The notes: generated by a model from the sequence alone, not told the origin. A stretch of DNA of 64,000 bases from Symbiodinium natans (GCA_905221605.1 CAJNDS010002745.1:608501-672500); one strand, 5' to 3'; numbered from the stretch's first letter, positions 39,042 to 50,244 are shown. Numbers and translations are program-made.

Positions 39042-41555
39042 ACTCCAATCGCAGCCTTCTTCAGCAGGTCTACTGCCAAGCCCCCAGCTGGATGCTCATG
39101 CCGGTTCTGGCCGCGGCAGGCCTTCAGACCTGTGCCCTAAAGCCTAAACCCTAAACCCTGAAACCCTAGACCCTAAACCCTAAACCCAAAACTCTAAACC
39201 CTAGATTGAGGGTCGCAGGCTCTGGGGCTGGATTAAGGTTCTAGGGTTTAGGATTTAGGGTTTCGGGTTTTGGAGTAGTGGGTTTAGGGTTTAGGGTTTA
39301 GGGTTTTAGTATAGTGTGTGTGTGTGTGTATATATGTATAGAGAGAGAGGGTCGGCAAAAAATCAAAAGCGCCTCTTGGGCGATTTTGTGGCTACCTTAA
39401 CCGTCAAAAACAACCTGCCGCTATCGGATGAGCCGCTGAACCCGGAACCCTAAACCCCGAATCCCCAAAACCCTGAAACCCCCAAACCCTAAACTCTATA
39501 CCCCAGCCTGTTGGACACGCATTCGTTGAGGGTATCCGTGTCTGCACACAAGTGCGGGGTGAGCCCTTCCGTGATGACCGGGAACCCTAAACCCTAAACC
39601 CTAAACCCTAAACCCTAAACCCTAAACCCTGAACCCTAAACCCTGAACCCTGAACCCCTGGTTCTCAAACCTGAAGGAGCTATTAAGCCATCGGAACCAC
39701 ACCCTGAACCGTAGACCCGGCACGTGGGCAGAGTTGAGGATTGAAGGCAAAACACCTGACATCCTAGACCCTAAACCCTAAACCCTAAACCCTAAACCCT
39801 AAACCCTCTAAAGTTGAGGAGTTAAGGACCCATCTTATCACAGGGACCCCATGACAGGGGCCGTGTTTTTGTGTGGGGAGCTCCAAGAACAGCTGGGACT
39901 CGTGTTTAGGGTTTTGGGTTTTAGAGGGTGGAGAGTTTAGGGTTTAGGGTTCAGGGTTTAGGGTTTAGGGCTACTGCCCAGGTGCATCCTTCACAGAGCT
40001 CCCTGCGCAGATGAATCTCTTTGTTCATCAGCTCGAGGGCTTGCTTCCTGGGTGGGGTTTCGGGTTTAGGGTTTAGGGTTCAGGGTTCAGGGTTGAGGGT
40101 TTAGGGCTTCGGGCTTAGGTAGGGATTCACGTAGCCCCCTTCAAACGATTCTTCAGAACAACAAGCCTCAACTAGCTGGCGTTGGGTGTTTGAGGCCACA
40201 AGCCCAAACACGAAGCCGTAGACCTGACCTAAACCCTAAACCCTAAACCCTAAACCCTAAACCTTAAACCCTAAACCCTAAACCCTAAACCCTAAACCCT
40301 AATTAAACCCTAAACCCTAAACCCTAAACCCTAAACCCTAAACCCTAAACCCTAAACCCTAAACCCTAAACCCTAAACCCTAAACCCAAACACGACAGAG
40401 CTCCTGAAATCCTACCAAGCCCTGATGCCCTAACACCGGGCCAAAAGCCACAAACCCAGCGCCTCAAACAATCATGCCCCAAACCCTAAACCCTAAACTC
40501 TGGACCTTGAACCCTGAACCCTGAACCCTCAACCCTGAACCCTAAACCCTAAACCCTCAAGCCCCCTGTAACATGAAATTATTAAGAAAAATCCAAAACA
40601 GAAACTCCTCGAAACTTCCCCGGACCTGAACCCTTAATCATTTCAATTAACCCTACCCTAAACCCCGAACCCTGAACCCTAATCCCTAAACCCTAAACCC
40701 TACAAACCCTAAACCCTGAACCCTGAACCCTGAACCCTGAACGCGGTGATGTGTGTACACACTCTTACCCACCAAGGTCCGGACACATCCGGCTTCAGGA
40801 CCTTGGCCTCAGTAAACCGAACCACAAAGGTTTAGGGTTTAGGGTTTAGGGTTTAGGGTTTAGGGTTTAGGGTTTAGGGGTTTAGGGTTTGGGGTTTAGG
40901 GTTTAGGGTCTACACCCTGAACATCCCTGAGCCCCTAATTAATCTCAACCCTTATAACGACCCCGTGCCAGGGCGTGAGGACCAACAAAAGGCGACACAT
41001 TCCGGATCTTGTATTATATTATCTTCTACATATGCATATAGATATACATATATATATATATACATATCTGTATGTATGTGTATATATATATATATGTACA
41101 AAACATGCATTGCTATCCGGTCCATCGGCGTAGATATATAGAACGCTGCAAGCCCATAGACTCAAAGACATAGACCATGATGCTGTGACACTGTGACACC
41201 CATGCCCCAAGCGGCCTAAACGCGAAACCCTAAACCCTAAACCCTAGAACCTAAACCCTAAACCCTAAACCCCTCAAGGGTTTAGGGTAGCTCTAGGATC
41301 TCTCAAGCATGCCGCACGCAAAACGGAGCACTGAACATCAACAAGCTGGCGTCTGACGCCATGACCTCTGAAGTGATGTGGCCAGATTGTGCAGTCATCG
41401 CACGTAGGGAATTTCTGTTTAGGGTTTAGGGTTTAGGGTTTAGGGTTTAGGGTATAGGGCTAGGGTTTAGGGTTTAGGGTTTAGGGTTTCGGGTTTAGGG
41501 TTCAGGGTTTGGGGGTTTGGGGGTTTGGGGTTTAGGGGTGTAGGGAAGACATGTT
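39042..41555. repeat. Telomeric fields, simple repeats and short islands
   Basis: Clean CCCTAAA runs at 39588-39640, 39768-39806 and 40229-40386, the last broken once by 'attaaac'. TTTAGGG runs at 40830-40905 and 41417-41520. TG/TA dinucleotides lie at 39313-39342 and AT-rich repeats at 41036-41095. CCCAAACACGA occurs at 40203-40213 and 40385-40395, around the longest C-strand array. Pure CCCTGAA lies at 40715-40742. Islands are short and strand-ambiguous; no gene is called. Confidence 0.65.
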
Positions 41556-41688
41556 CAACATACCCCCTGAGCATACCTGGCAGAATTACCCTTAAAAGAA
41601 ATTAAGCAGGTATGGTGAAATCCTCCCATATTCTCTCCCTTTAAAGGATAAGGGGTATGGGTTTGGGGTATGCTGAATCACTCTTGGA
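41556..41688. mobile_element. MITE-like hairpin family H
   Basis: The left 'gttcaacataccccctgagc' and right 'gggtttggggtatgctgaat' ends are inverted, with 'ggtatggtgaaatcctccca' inside. A worn relative lies at 31225-31395. Confidence 0.6.
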
Positions 41689-41931
41689 TATAGCCCCGAC
41701 ACACTTAAACCCTAAACCCGTGTCGGCCGCAGCAATTAGGGGTTCGGCATTTGCCGACCGGCAAAACCCAAAACTCTGATAACCCTAAACCCTAAACCCT
41801 AAACCCTAAACCCCAAACCCTGTTTTCAACCCCGCTCCTGAACTCCGGTCGCTTTTTCGCGCGCAAGCCACGCAGTGCCCTGCAAGCTATCAATCCGACT
41901 GCTTGCAGGGGTTCGGTTTTATTAGATTTGG
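41689..41931. repeat. CCCTAAA and GC-rich island
   Basis: 41700-41820 is C-strand repeat with a unique GC-rich insert; 41825-41925 is an island of undecided strand. No gene is called. Confidence 0.5.
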
Positions 41932-42039
41932 AGATTTCCGAAAATGGGGGGGGGGGGGGGGTACCTTTTTTGGGGTCTCTTTAAACGGATTCTGGTACTT
42001 GGGGGGTATGTTTTGGGGTACCCCTGTTTTCGGAAATCC
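41932..42039. mobile_element. MITE-like family F with G tract
   Basis: The left 'gatttccgaaaatggggggg' and right 'ggtacccctgttttcggaaa' ends are inverted. An expanded G tract (41946-41961) sits in the left arm. Confidence 0.7.
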
Positions 42040-42519
42040 CTGTATGGGGCTGAGGGTTTGGGGTGCGCGAGCGCCGAAAGCCTAAGATGCCCTCCGCCAG
42101 ACGCCTGGGAAAAAGTCTAGAAAGCAGAGCCCCGAATTTGTGGGCGCCCCCGCGCCCCTGTTGGGTGTTTCTGACCCTAGACACGAGGGGGAAACCCTAA
42201 ACCCTAAACCCTCAACCCTAAACCCTAAACCCTACCCCGCTTTCTAGACTCTCCCCAGGGGTGAGAGAGATGGTGCATCTGGCTTGAACAAGGTGGAGCT
42301 TCCCGGCCGTCACACCATTCGGAGTAAGGGACCAGGAGGCTCGAAGCTTCATCCGATTCATGAAGTGCTGCTGGACCTGGGTAGTAAACCAGCCCTAAAC
42401 CCTACACCCTAAACCCAAACCCCAAAACCTAAACCCTAAACCCTAAACCCTAAACCTAAACCCTAAACCCCAAAATCGAAACCCCAAAACCTAAACACAA
42501 AACCCCTCAAATATGGGTA

Positions 42520-42552
<33 letters not shown>

Positions 42553-42728
42553 CAGGTTACGTCCTCACAGCGGCCATGATTGGGGTTCTCCTAGTTTAGA
42601 ACCCTACGTAGAACCCAACTTTCGAACTGACGGCTACTTTACAACTATACGTCTGCTGTTATCCACTCTAAACCCTAAACCCCTAAACGCCTGAAAGCCT
42701 GCTAAGACAGTCCCCACGACCCTTGCAG
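42040..42728. repeat. Islands, CCCTAAA and a long G tract
   Basis: 42060-42190 and 42240-42390 are GC-rich single-copy islands. CCCTAAA lies at 42193-42236 and 42395-42475. 42521-42550 is pure G. The minus strand of 42240-42390 ends in GGGGTAGGGTTTAGGG, which could be a donor, but the reading frame is not clear enough to call. Confidence 0.5.
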
Positions 42729-42956
42729 GAGTTAGCTACATGGTCCCTTAGTATGGGCCTTTAAACGGGGAGCTCTCACATGCCCCTTCTACACCCTTTG
42801 CAACCCCAGGGCCCATGCTTCAGAACCCTTAAAAAAAAGGTACGGGGGTTTAGGGTTTAGGGTTTAGGGTTTAGGGTTTAGGGTTTAGGGTTTAGGGTTT
42901 AGGGTTTAGGGTTTAGGGTTTAGGGTTTAGGGTTTAGGGACCATGTAGCAACCCTA
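42729..42956. mobile_element. MITE-like family B split by a long TTTAGGG array
   Basis: The left part (gctacatggtcccttagtat ... cagaacccttaaaaaaaaggtacggg) ends at about 42847. A clean array runs to 42939. The right end 'accatgtagcaaccctaagg' then completes the element. One of the two usual 'gggaccat' motifs near the right end appears replaced by the array. Confidence 0.75.
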
Positions 42957-43689
42957 AGGCCTAAACCCTCAAGCACCATATTAAGGGAAGATGCAACCCT
43001 GAACCCTCTAAACACAACGTGAAGATCCTTGCAACAGCTAAGCCAAACTTGCCTACGCACCCTCTGCAGGGGCCTCACACTGCCAATTGTTGGGTTCTAC
43101 TTTCTCTTTGGGGTGGCTTGGTGGAGGTTTAGGGTTTAGGGTTTAGGGTTTAGGGTTTAGGGTTTAGGGTTTAGGGTTTAGGGTTTAGGGTTTAGGGTTT
43201 AGGGTTTAGGGGACTGGCTCGGGCTTTGCAGGGTCGTGTGGTAGGGATACTCTAAACAGTAGCTACAAACCCTAAAACTCCTAAGCCCTAGAGCCCTCAA
43301 CCTGATAAAATCGTAGGGTTTAGGGTTTAGGGTTTTAGGGTTTAGGGGTTTAGGGTTTAGGGTTTTAGGGTTTAGGGGTTTAGGGTTTAGGGTTTAGGGA
43401 GAGTCAAACTTGCGCAGGGCAGGATCGACTTCGGGACAATCGCATAAATCACGCACGTCAGGATACCTAGTCCCCTCTCCCCCCCCAAGCACGAAGATTG
43501 CCCCAAACCCTATACGCTCTAAACTTAAACCCTGAACCCTGAACCCTAAACCCTAAACTCTAAACCCTGAACCCTGCCCCCAAAGCAGCAAGCCCCAAAA
43601 CAAGCCCAATGTCTGAACACAGGCTTGAGGAACTCATCAAAGGCTAAGAGATTAACAAAACGGACACTCCCAGGCATGTACAGTGTGTA
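42957..43689. repeat. Telomeric fields and unique spacer
   Basis: 43126-43208 is clean TTTAGGG, and 43315-43400 is TTTAGGG with a longer-period 'ttttagggtttagggg' pattern. 43505-43575 is CCCTAAA. No gene is supportable. Confidence 0.6.
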
Positions 43690-43738
43690 TATATCTATCG
43701 ATCTATCTATCTATCTATCTATCGATCTATCGATATTT
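43690..43738. repeat. Tetranucleotide (ATCT)n microsatellite
   Basis: ATCT units with occasional ATCG changes. The tyrosine/isoleucine/serine open frames through it are not genes. Confidence 0.9.
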
Positions 43739-44282
43739 GTATATGTACACAAGTATGGCTCAGGAAGAAAAGGGTGATCGAAGGATCAACTGCCCCTTCT
43801 TTAGGGCCTCCCTCCGTCTTAGGGTAGCACTGTATGAATTTGTTACTATCCCGTGCGTATATTAGATTTGCGTTGTAAGCCCGGATAATTTCGTTCACGC
43901 TCACATTAATTTCATGCGCTCACTCGTTGCATTCGTTCCCTTATAATTATACATGTAACGCATTCTCTTCATATCATTATTCGTGTTCTGGGCTAGAAGT
44001 AAACCAACCATGAAGAAGATAATTATACTAGCACGTGCAGTGAATATACGAACGACTGAAGGAAGAAGGACATGAATCAGAAGAAAGATAAAGGCCTCAC
44101 AAATTACATTAAATTTGCGCTTATTAGCAGCATAGATCACTCACTCGCGGATCTCTCGTTTCTTTCTCAAGTTCGCTTATTCACTTACAATTCGATAGTT
44201 TACATGGTCCCTTTTTATAGGCCTGAAATGGGGACTCCTTATGTACCCTTTACATACCCCATCTGGAGTGCTTAGAAGCACT
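43739..44282. other. AT-rich single-copy block without telomeric repeat
   Basis: About 540 bp with no TTTAGGG arrays, clearly lower in GC than its surroundings. Both strands have open frames of 60-80 codons, none recognisable. 44195-44255 (tttacatggtccctttt) resembles the left end of family B. Its composition suggests different ancestry, perhaps an organelle- or transposon-derived insert; this cannot be decided here. Confidence 0.5.
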
Positions 44283-44385
44283 TTTGACTTAGTAAGTCTA
44301 CTTAGCATCCCCTACAAACCCGGTTAAAGTCCCCACCTTACTATCCCTACCTACTAAGTCAACCGGCTTCCATGTAAGGCATACC
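44283..44385. mobile_element. MITE-like family I
   Basis: 'ttttgacttagtaagtc' near the left and 'cctactaagtcaaccggc' near the right are inverted. The motif 'ccccaccttactatccctac' recurs at 48942-48965 with the same downstream 'gtcaaaagggcttcca'. Confidence 0.55.
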
Positions 44386-44843
44386 GTTTACCAGACGGTG
44401 GCTTGAGCAAAGCACCCTATGTTTGGGTGTTAGGACTCATGGGTTCGGAAGCTTAGGGTTTTCTAGATGAATACGGTTTAGGGCCTTGGATCCCGAGGCC
44501 CTAAACCCCATACCCGAAAGGGTTTAGGGTTTAGGGTTTAGGGTTTAGGGTTTAGGGTTTAGGGTCTAGGGTTTAGGCAATTCGGAATAGGGTTTAGGGT
44601 TTAGGGCTAGGGGCCCCTTCACTTAACTGACCAGGCCAGTCGCAGATCTTGGGATGATCACTGGACGGGCTGCAAGCGGACTTTGATATCCTCCATCAGA
44701 TGGGTTTAGGGTTTAGGGGTTTCGGGTTTAGGGTTTTAGGGTTGAGGTTTGGGGTTTAAGGTTTAGGGTTTAGGGTTTAGGGTTTAGGGTTTAGGGTCTA
44801 GGGTCTAGGGTCTAAGGTCTAGGGTTTAGGGTTTAGGGTCAGG
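44386..44843. repeat. TTTAGGG field with TCTAGGG run
   Basis: 44520-44610 and 44700-44840 are TTTAGGG arrays; 44800-44822 is a short pure TCTAGGG run. The 44625-44700 island is GC-rich and undecided. Confidence 0.6.
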
Positions 44844-44970
44844 GTCCGAAGTATGGGCCCTTGATTTGGGGGCCCGACTAAATAACCCTTATATCATTAT
44901 ATATTAAGGGCCCGTACTTCGGATACCTATAAACAAGGGTAAGGGACCACGCTAAGGGCGCATGGTTCAA
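44844..44970. mobile_element. MITE-like family B, 'gtccgaagtatggg' subtype
   Basis: Closely matches 34747-34895, including the palindrome around 'gaagtatgggccctt' and the tail 'aagggtaagggaccac'. Confidence 0.65.
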
Positions 44971-46727
44971 ACCTTGGAGAATCAGAGAGGGGTTCAGGGT
45001 TTTAGGGTTTAGGGTATTGCGGTTTTGGCCTTTAGGGCTTCAGTGTTGTAGGCTTAGGGGTTCACCTTAAGAGCCCAACATCTACTTATTCGTAGGCGAT
45101 GACGACACGAAACCCCCTCATGGGACCCTTTTAGGGAACCTACCAAAAAAAGCAGGTTTAGGGTTTAGGGTTTAGGGTTTAGGGTTTAGGGTTTAGGGTT
45201 TAGGGTTTAGGGTTTAGGGTTTAGGGTTTAGGGTTCTGACGGTAGCGCGCTTTTTTGCGTTGCCGACTCAACAGTTCGGATGTTTTTTATAGGGGCCTGT
45301 TGAGTGAGAATTGGTTTTGTTTAGGGTTTAGGGTTTAGGGTTTAGGGTTTAGGGTTTAGGGTTTAGGGTTTAGGGTTTAGGGTATCTTGGGGTAGCTTCT
45401 ACGGCAGCAATGCAGAAGTTCGAAGGAATGCTGGTAGCGCTCTAAAAAAGGCTCCGGGCGTTAAAACCTCAAATCCTATCCAAGCCCTAAACCCTAAACT
45501 CCAAATCCTGCTCGACTGAGTTTGGAGGAGTGTAAGGGGGGGAGGAGTTTTGGCATGCAAAGTCGGCCTGAGGCACAGGACGCATTTATTGGGATATGAG
45601 TACAACTGGAGCCCCCTTTCGGCTGTGCTTCGGACTTAGGGTTTCGGGTTTCGGGCTTAGGTGTTAGGACTTGGGGTTCCCCTAAACCCCAAAACCCAAA
45701 CCCTAAACCCTAAACCCTGCTTAGGGTTTAGGGCAACCTCCATTTGTCTGATACTTGTTGAAGCCGTTCAACTCCGAAGCCTCCTCGCCCTCTCTGGTTT
45801 CTATGCTTTCCCCACATCGTGTATCCCGACACCCCAAACCCTGAACCCTAAATCCTAAATCCTAAACCCCAAATCCTAAACCCTAAACCCCTAAGGCCTA
45901 AAAACCCCTGAACCCTTCCTTCTTGGAGGCACGGGCTATTGAGCTAAGGTTGGGAGCGGGAACCCTGCCTGAGGTGTTGTGGTTCAGGGTTCCGTGTTCA
46001 GGGTTTCTTGGGGGGGTTCAGGGTTTAGGGTTCAGTGTTCAGGGTTTAAGGGGGTGGGACGGAGCGGGGTAGGAGGGGGGTGGGGTCAAACGGGGTGGGG
46101 GGGGGGGGGGGGGGGGGGGGGGGGGGCGGATAAACGTGGTGGCTGCTTCAGGGTCCAGGCTCTAGGGTTCAGGGTGTAGCACTTTGACTTCAGGATCGTG
46201 TTCCGGGTCGAAAACGAAGGTTTGACAGGGTTCAGGGCCCCCCCCCCGCCCCCCCCCCCCCTCCTCCCGTGTGCGCAGTCTTTTTGTTTCCTCCCTTGCT
46301 TTGGGAGATTTAGCAGCAGAGGTCGTTTGACATTGCTGGTGGAGGGTTCCTCAAGGAGAGTGCCGGCCCGCGTCTGCTCTGTCTGGTTCAGCGTCTGGGG
46401 GTTTAAGGTTTAGGGCTTGGGGCTTGGATGCTTCAGAGGCAGTAGCCCTAAACCCTAAACCCTAAGCCCTAAACCCTAAACCCTGAACCCTAAACCCTAA
46501 AGGGCTTCGGCTCGTAGAGCTTAGATGTTTCGGGTTTAGGGTTTAGGGTTCAGGGCTGAGGGTTAACATTTCAGGTTTCATGGTTTGGAGGTCCGGGTGT
46601 TGGGGGTTAAGGATGGGTACTGGGGGGGCGGAAGGGGCTTGAATGGGCACCTTGTGGTCCAGCGCCTTAACACACCCCTAAGCCCTAAACTCTACACCCT
46701 AAACCCTAAGCCCTAAGCCCTAAACAT
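44971..46727. repeat. TTTAGGG arrays, G tract and GC-rich islands
   Basis: Clean TTTAGGG at 45155-45235 and 45319-45383; mixed repeat at 45680-45730 and 45840-45895. A long G tract lies at 46097-46126 and a C tract near 46238-46262. 46265-46395 is a single-copy GC-rich island, open on the plus strand as part of a 71-codon frame that starts in a proline tract. No identification is possible. Confidence 0.55.
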
Positions 46728-46985
46728 ATGCGCTGGGTGGCTGCTGGGCTGTTCAAGAGCCTTCAGTTTCAGGGCTTTGGGAAGTTTGGGTTAATGCCCA
46801 GACTCCCATCCCCCTTAGGAACGGTCTCTGGCCATAAAAAACCCAAAATCAGCATTAGGCAGAATATTCTTTTGCAGTGCCGCTTTGGTAACTCTCGAAC
46901 AAATAGAAGAGTCAGCACATCTAATTGTATACCACACTCCCTGAAACAGTGCGCCAGGGATAGTAGAGAGTTCCTGAAGTGGTAA
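46728..46985 (+). CDS. Weak candidate reading frame, unidentified
   Basis: An ATG-started 85-codon frame over unusually repeat-free sequence, with mixed content ('MPRLPSPLGTVSGHKKPKI', 'SNCIPHSLKQCARDSREFL'). The minus strand is open for 60 codons as well. There is no known domain. It may be a worn transposon fragment instead. Confidence 0.2.
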   Translation: MRWVAAGLFKSLQFQGFGKFGLMPRLPSPLGTVSGHKKPKISIRQNILLQCRFGNSRTNRRVSTSNCIPHSLKQCARDSREFLKW

Positions 46986-47539
46986 AGGGCATGACATTTG
47001 AGTGCGGCCTTGACGCTTAGGGGTTGGGGGTTCAGGGTTCCGGGCTTAGGGTTCCCTAACGCATAGACTTACAGCTGACCTTTGGGTTTTTAAGGGGCGT
47101 CTAGTGCCTCCTCAAGACTGGAAGGCTACATACTCAGAGCCTTCGCTAAGTGCTACTGAGCCTTGGGCGTGCGCGGCTGCCGACGTACCAGCGACTGGCC
47201 CGACGTGAGACGGCTAGATGCTTTGATCCGGTGCGCTAGGCCAGACCTAAGGCCCAAAAACACCTAGACGTTGCGTTTCAGGGTTCAGGGTTTAGTTTGG
47301 GTTTTAGGTCCTAAACCTCCCAACCCTGTGCCGCTCAAAGCGCCCTGAGGCCTGAACCCAGATCGCGTTTATGAAGATACTTGCCGTGCGGGGGGCTGAA
47401 CCCGAAGAGCTTGTTAGGGTGGCTGCTACATCTTTATGACCCCATGGGCAGGGCTACAGGGGCTTGGGGTTTAGGTTTAGGGTTTAGGGTTAACCCCAAA
47501 CCCTAAACCCTAAACCCGAAAACCCTAAGCACTAGCCTT
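46986..47539. other. GC-rich single-copy sequence then mixed telomeric repeat
   Basis: 47070-47270 is repeat-free and GC-rich without a clear frame. 47460-47535 is TTTAGGG followed by CCCTAAA variants, leading into an exon-like island. Confidence 0.5.
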
Positions 47540-47626
47540 TCACAGCGCCCCACCGTGCAGAAGAAGCTCCAGGTACTTCTTCTGACTCTCCTGAGTCTTT
47601 TTTTGGTAGGGTCCATGCTCCTTTCT
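47540..47626 (-). CDS. Exon-like island, Lys/Gln/Glu-rich
   Basis: The minus strand reads 28 codons plus TGA, with 'YQKKTQESQKKYLELLLHGG', a helix-forming composition. An AG acceptor (CCCAAGCAG) precedes it. A GT donor (GCGCTGTGAAAG) lies over the stop, so the exon may continue by splicing. It has TTTAGGG-like repeat to the right and CCCTAAA to the left. Confidence 0.45.
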   Translation of the reverse strand, partial: RKEHGPYQKKTQESQKKYLELLLHGGAL

Positions 47627-48598
47627 GCTTGGGATTAGGGTTGAGAGTTTAGGGTTTATGGCTTAGGGTTTAGGGTTAGGGTTTAGGGTTTTAGGCTTAG
47701 GGTCGCAGATATCAAGGGCTTCAAGAACGTAGGGTTTAGGGAGCTTTGGACAGAAGCGACCAGGGGACTGGAAGGCTTCGCTATGGGAATGCCGCTTTGG
47801 CTCAGACGGTGTGTGCAAGCCCAAGTACACCGTATAAACCCTAGTAAATCCTAAACCCTAAACCCTAAAACCGCAAAAACCTATCATGGAACCTCAAAGT
47901 AGGTACCCCAAAACCCAACCTCTAAACCCAAAAATCGATCGCATGTGCGCGGGCTTCGTCGTGGGTGCAGGGTTTAGGGTTTATGGTTTAGGGCTTGGAT
48001 GGGTTTGGGGACTTGGGTTTTGGGTGTAGTCACCTAAACCCTAAACCCTAAACCCTAAACCCTAAACCCTAAACCCTAAACCCTAAACCCTAAACCCTAA
48101 ACACTGTGTGGGGCTTAAGGTTTCAAGTAGGGGCCGCCTTGATCTACTAACTTTAGTTGATTAGTTGGGGGAATTTTCAATAACCATCTTACAGTAGTTT
48201 CATGGTCCATCAATATGGGCTCTTAAAAACGCCCCTTGTGTACCCTATGAAACAAAAGGGCCGATACTTCAGAACCCTTCAAAGAGGGTCAGGACCACAC
48301 CTTAGAAAACAGTTTTGTAACCCAAGTTAGGCCTCCCATCGCAGGCGTACGCAATGGGGTTTTAGGATTTAGGGATTTAGGGTTGAGGGCTTGGGGTAGA
48401 AGACGCTGCTTGAGAGTGGTGGTTCGGGCGGGGTTGGGGGGGGGGGGGGTGGGGTACTTGTAAGGCTTACTAGGCTCAGGGCATTAGACACGGGATCCGA
48501 AGCAATCCTGATGAAGATGTGCACCAAGCCACTACTTGCCTCAACTTGCAATGGAGCTGACGTCTAAGCCTAATTACTCTAAACCCTAAACCCTAAAG
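47627..48598. repeat. Telomeric fields with family C/B end pieces
   Basis: 47640-47705 is TTTAGGG, 48033-48103 clean CCCTAAA. 48122-48190 is the left half of family C and is directly followed by a family B copy (48190-48300), a composite. A G tract lies at 48436-48449. No gene is supportable. Confidence 0.6.
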
Positions 48599-48810
48599 TT
48601 GGGATGTTTCCCCCTTATACTAACAGTCCTTAATAGGGGGTCTAGTACCCCCTATAAAATTGTTTATTAAGGATAGTTAGGGTTTAGGGTTTGGGGTTTA
48701 GGGTTTAGGGTTTAGGGTTTGGGGTTTGGGGTTTGGGGTTTGGGGTTTGGGGTTTGGGGTTTGGGGTTTGGGGTTTGGGGTTTAGGGCTAGCATAAGGGG
48801 AACATCCCAA
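48599..48810. mobile_element. MITE-like family A split by a TTTGGGG/TTTAGGG array
   Basis: The left portion runs from TTGGGATGTTTCCCCCTTAT to 'ggatagttag' (48680); the right portion resumes 'ctagcataaggggaacatcc' (48788-48810). Unsplit copies read 'ttagtataagggg', so the array interrupts exactly this spot. The insert (48681-48787) is mostly pure TTTGGGG units bordered by TTTAGGG. TAG is present on both sides, so a short duplication cannot be told from the heptamer. Confidence 0.85.
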
Positions 48811-49084
48811 CACTAAAGCCTAAACCCTGAGCTTTGCGCTTTCGGCTTGGTTCTTTCGACGTGGCCCGTGCTTAGAAGTTCGTTGGACTTCGTAAGCCTT
48901 CGTCGTATTCCCTAGAAACCCTACTCTAATCCCCAGAACCCCACCTTACTATCCCTACTTACTACGTCAAAAGGGCTTCCAAGTAACCCGAAACCCTAAA
49001 CACCCGAAACCCGAAACCCTAAACCCTGAACCCTAAACCCTAAACCCTAAACCCTAGACCCTAAAACCCTAAACTTGTCAGCTA
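48811..49084. repeat. Unique piece, family I fragment, CCCTAAA
   Basis: 48840-48910 is a GC-rich island; 48915-48990 matches family I. 48995-49076 is CCCTAAA with variants, leading to an exon-like island. Confidence 0.55.
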
Positions 49085-49156
49085 AGCTGCCCGAATGCGT
49101 TGGAGTACGGCCAGGCTCCGGGACAGCGACGCGATGTCGGATTCCAAGGTGCCGCC
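49085..49156 (-). CDS. Exon-like island, helical composition
   Basis: The minus strand reads 24 codons including 'LESDIASLSRSLAVLQRI', a heptad-like pattern suggesting a coiled coil. AG acceptors (GCAAG, GCCAG) precede it. A TAG follows in frame, then CTGACAAGTTTAGGG, in which GTTTAGGG could be a donor if the true frame or boundary differs. Left CCCTAAA, right TTTAGGG. Confidence 0.4.
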
Positions 49157-50161
49157 TGGCTTGCGTTTAGGGGCGGGGGGTTTAGGGTTTAGGGTTTAGG
49201 GTTTAGGGTTTAGGGTTTAGGGTCAAAAAAAACGTCCGGAAAAAAAACTTGTGATAATAGCGGGTACCCTGAACAAACTCGGTTCGCAGAATAATTGTTC
49301 GAAACTTGTGATTACAGACCCTCCTTATACTAAAGCCAGTCCAACATTAAGGAACATTCCTTACTTCTAACGCGTTAGGGACAGATCCTGAATTCAAAGC
49401 ACAAGCCACTATAAACAGCTCACCCGAAGCTAACCCTAAACCGTAAGCCCCAAACCCTAAACCCTACACCCTAAACCCTGAACCTTAAACCCTAATCTAG
49501 ACCCGAAACCCGAAACCCCAAACCCTAAACCCCAAACCCTGAACCCTAAACCCTACACCTTCCGGGATGCCCGGGCGCCTACCGCTTTTTCGAGGACCGA
49601 CTCCTGCCGGGATATGAGCTTCCAGACATGCGGAGAAGGGGGATTCCGACAAGTGGAGGGTTTCCGAAAGTAGGGGTACCATGTTTGGGTTTAGGGTTTA
49701 GGGTTTAGGGTTTAGGGTTTAGGGTTTAGGGTTTAGGGTTTAGGGTTTAGGGTTTAGGGCTCAGGGTTTAGGGTTGAGGATTGAGGGCCCTTCAACACCT
49801 TCAGTGGGGTTTTCCGAAAATGGGGGGTGCTTTGGGGGTCCGGTTGAGATGAATTCGGGGTTTAGCCGGGGGTTTAGGGGGTTTCGAGGGATTGGAGGAA
49901 GATTGTGTGACAAGAATTGCAACAGACATCCGAAACTCGAAAGCCTCCTTCACGGTTCGGGGGCCCGGGTTGGGGTTCGGATTTCTTCCTCCCAAAGCAC
50001 CCTAAACCCTAAACCCTAAACCCTAAACCCTAAATCCTAAACCCTCAACCCTAAACCCAAAACCCTAAACCCTAAACCCTAACCCCAAACCCCAAACCCT
50101 AAACCCTAAACCCTAACCCCCTGGCCCTAAACCCAAAAACCCAACCCTCTAAACCCTACAC
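49157..50161. repeat. Telomeric fields with a possible split family F element
   Basis: 49180-49223 and 49686-49780 are TTTAGGG arrays. The second lies between 'tttccgaaagtaggggtacc' (49652-49680) and 'ttttccgaaaatggggggtg' (49811-49830), both family F pieces in the same orientation. 49990-50160 is CCCTAAA. 49230-49430 is single-copy without a gene. Confidence 0.55.
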
Positions 50162-50244
50162 CTTGGACTTCGCAACTCCTCGCCATCCCCAGCGACGGCG
50201 GAGACGGAAGCTGAAACGGAGAGCTCCATGGTGTCACCACCAAC
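50162..50244 (-). CDS. Exon-like island, Ser/Ala-rich
   Basis: The minus strand reads about 27 codons including 'MELSVSASVSAVAGDGEEL'. It ends in CCAAG before GTGTAGGG, a good GT donor, and starts after CCTGAG. The plus strand is also open ('TAETEAETESSMVSPP'), so strand is not certain. Confidence 0.4.

Noticed and set aside
40203-40395. CCCAAACACGA as an 11-bp target duplication of the long CCCTAAA array
   Set aside because: The left copy is separated from the array by 15 unrelated bases and the motif is partly telomere-like, so it was not counted as a clear duplication.
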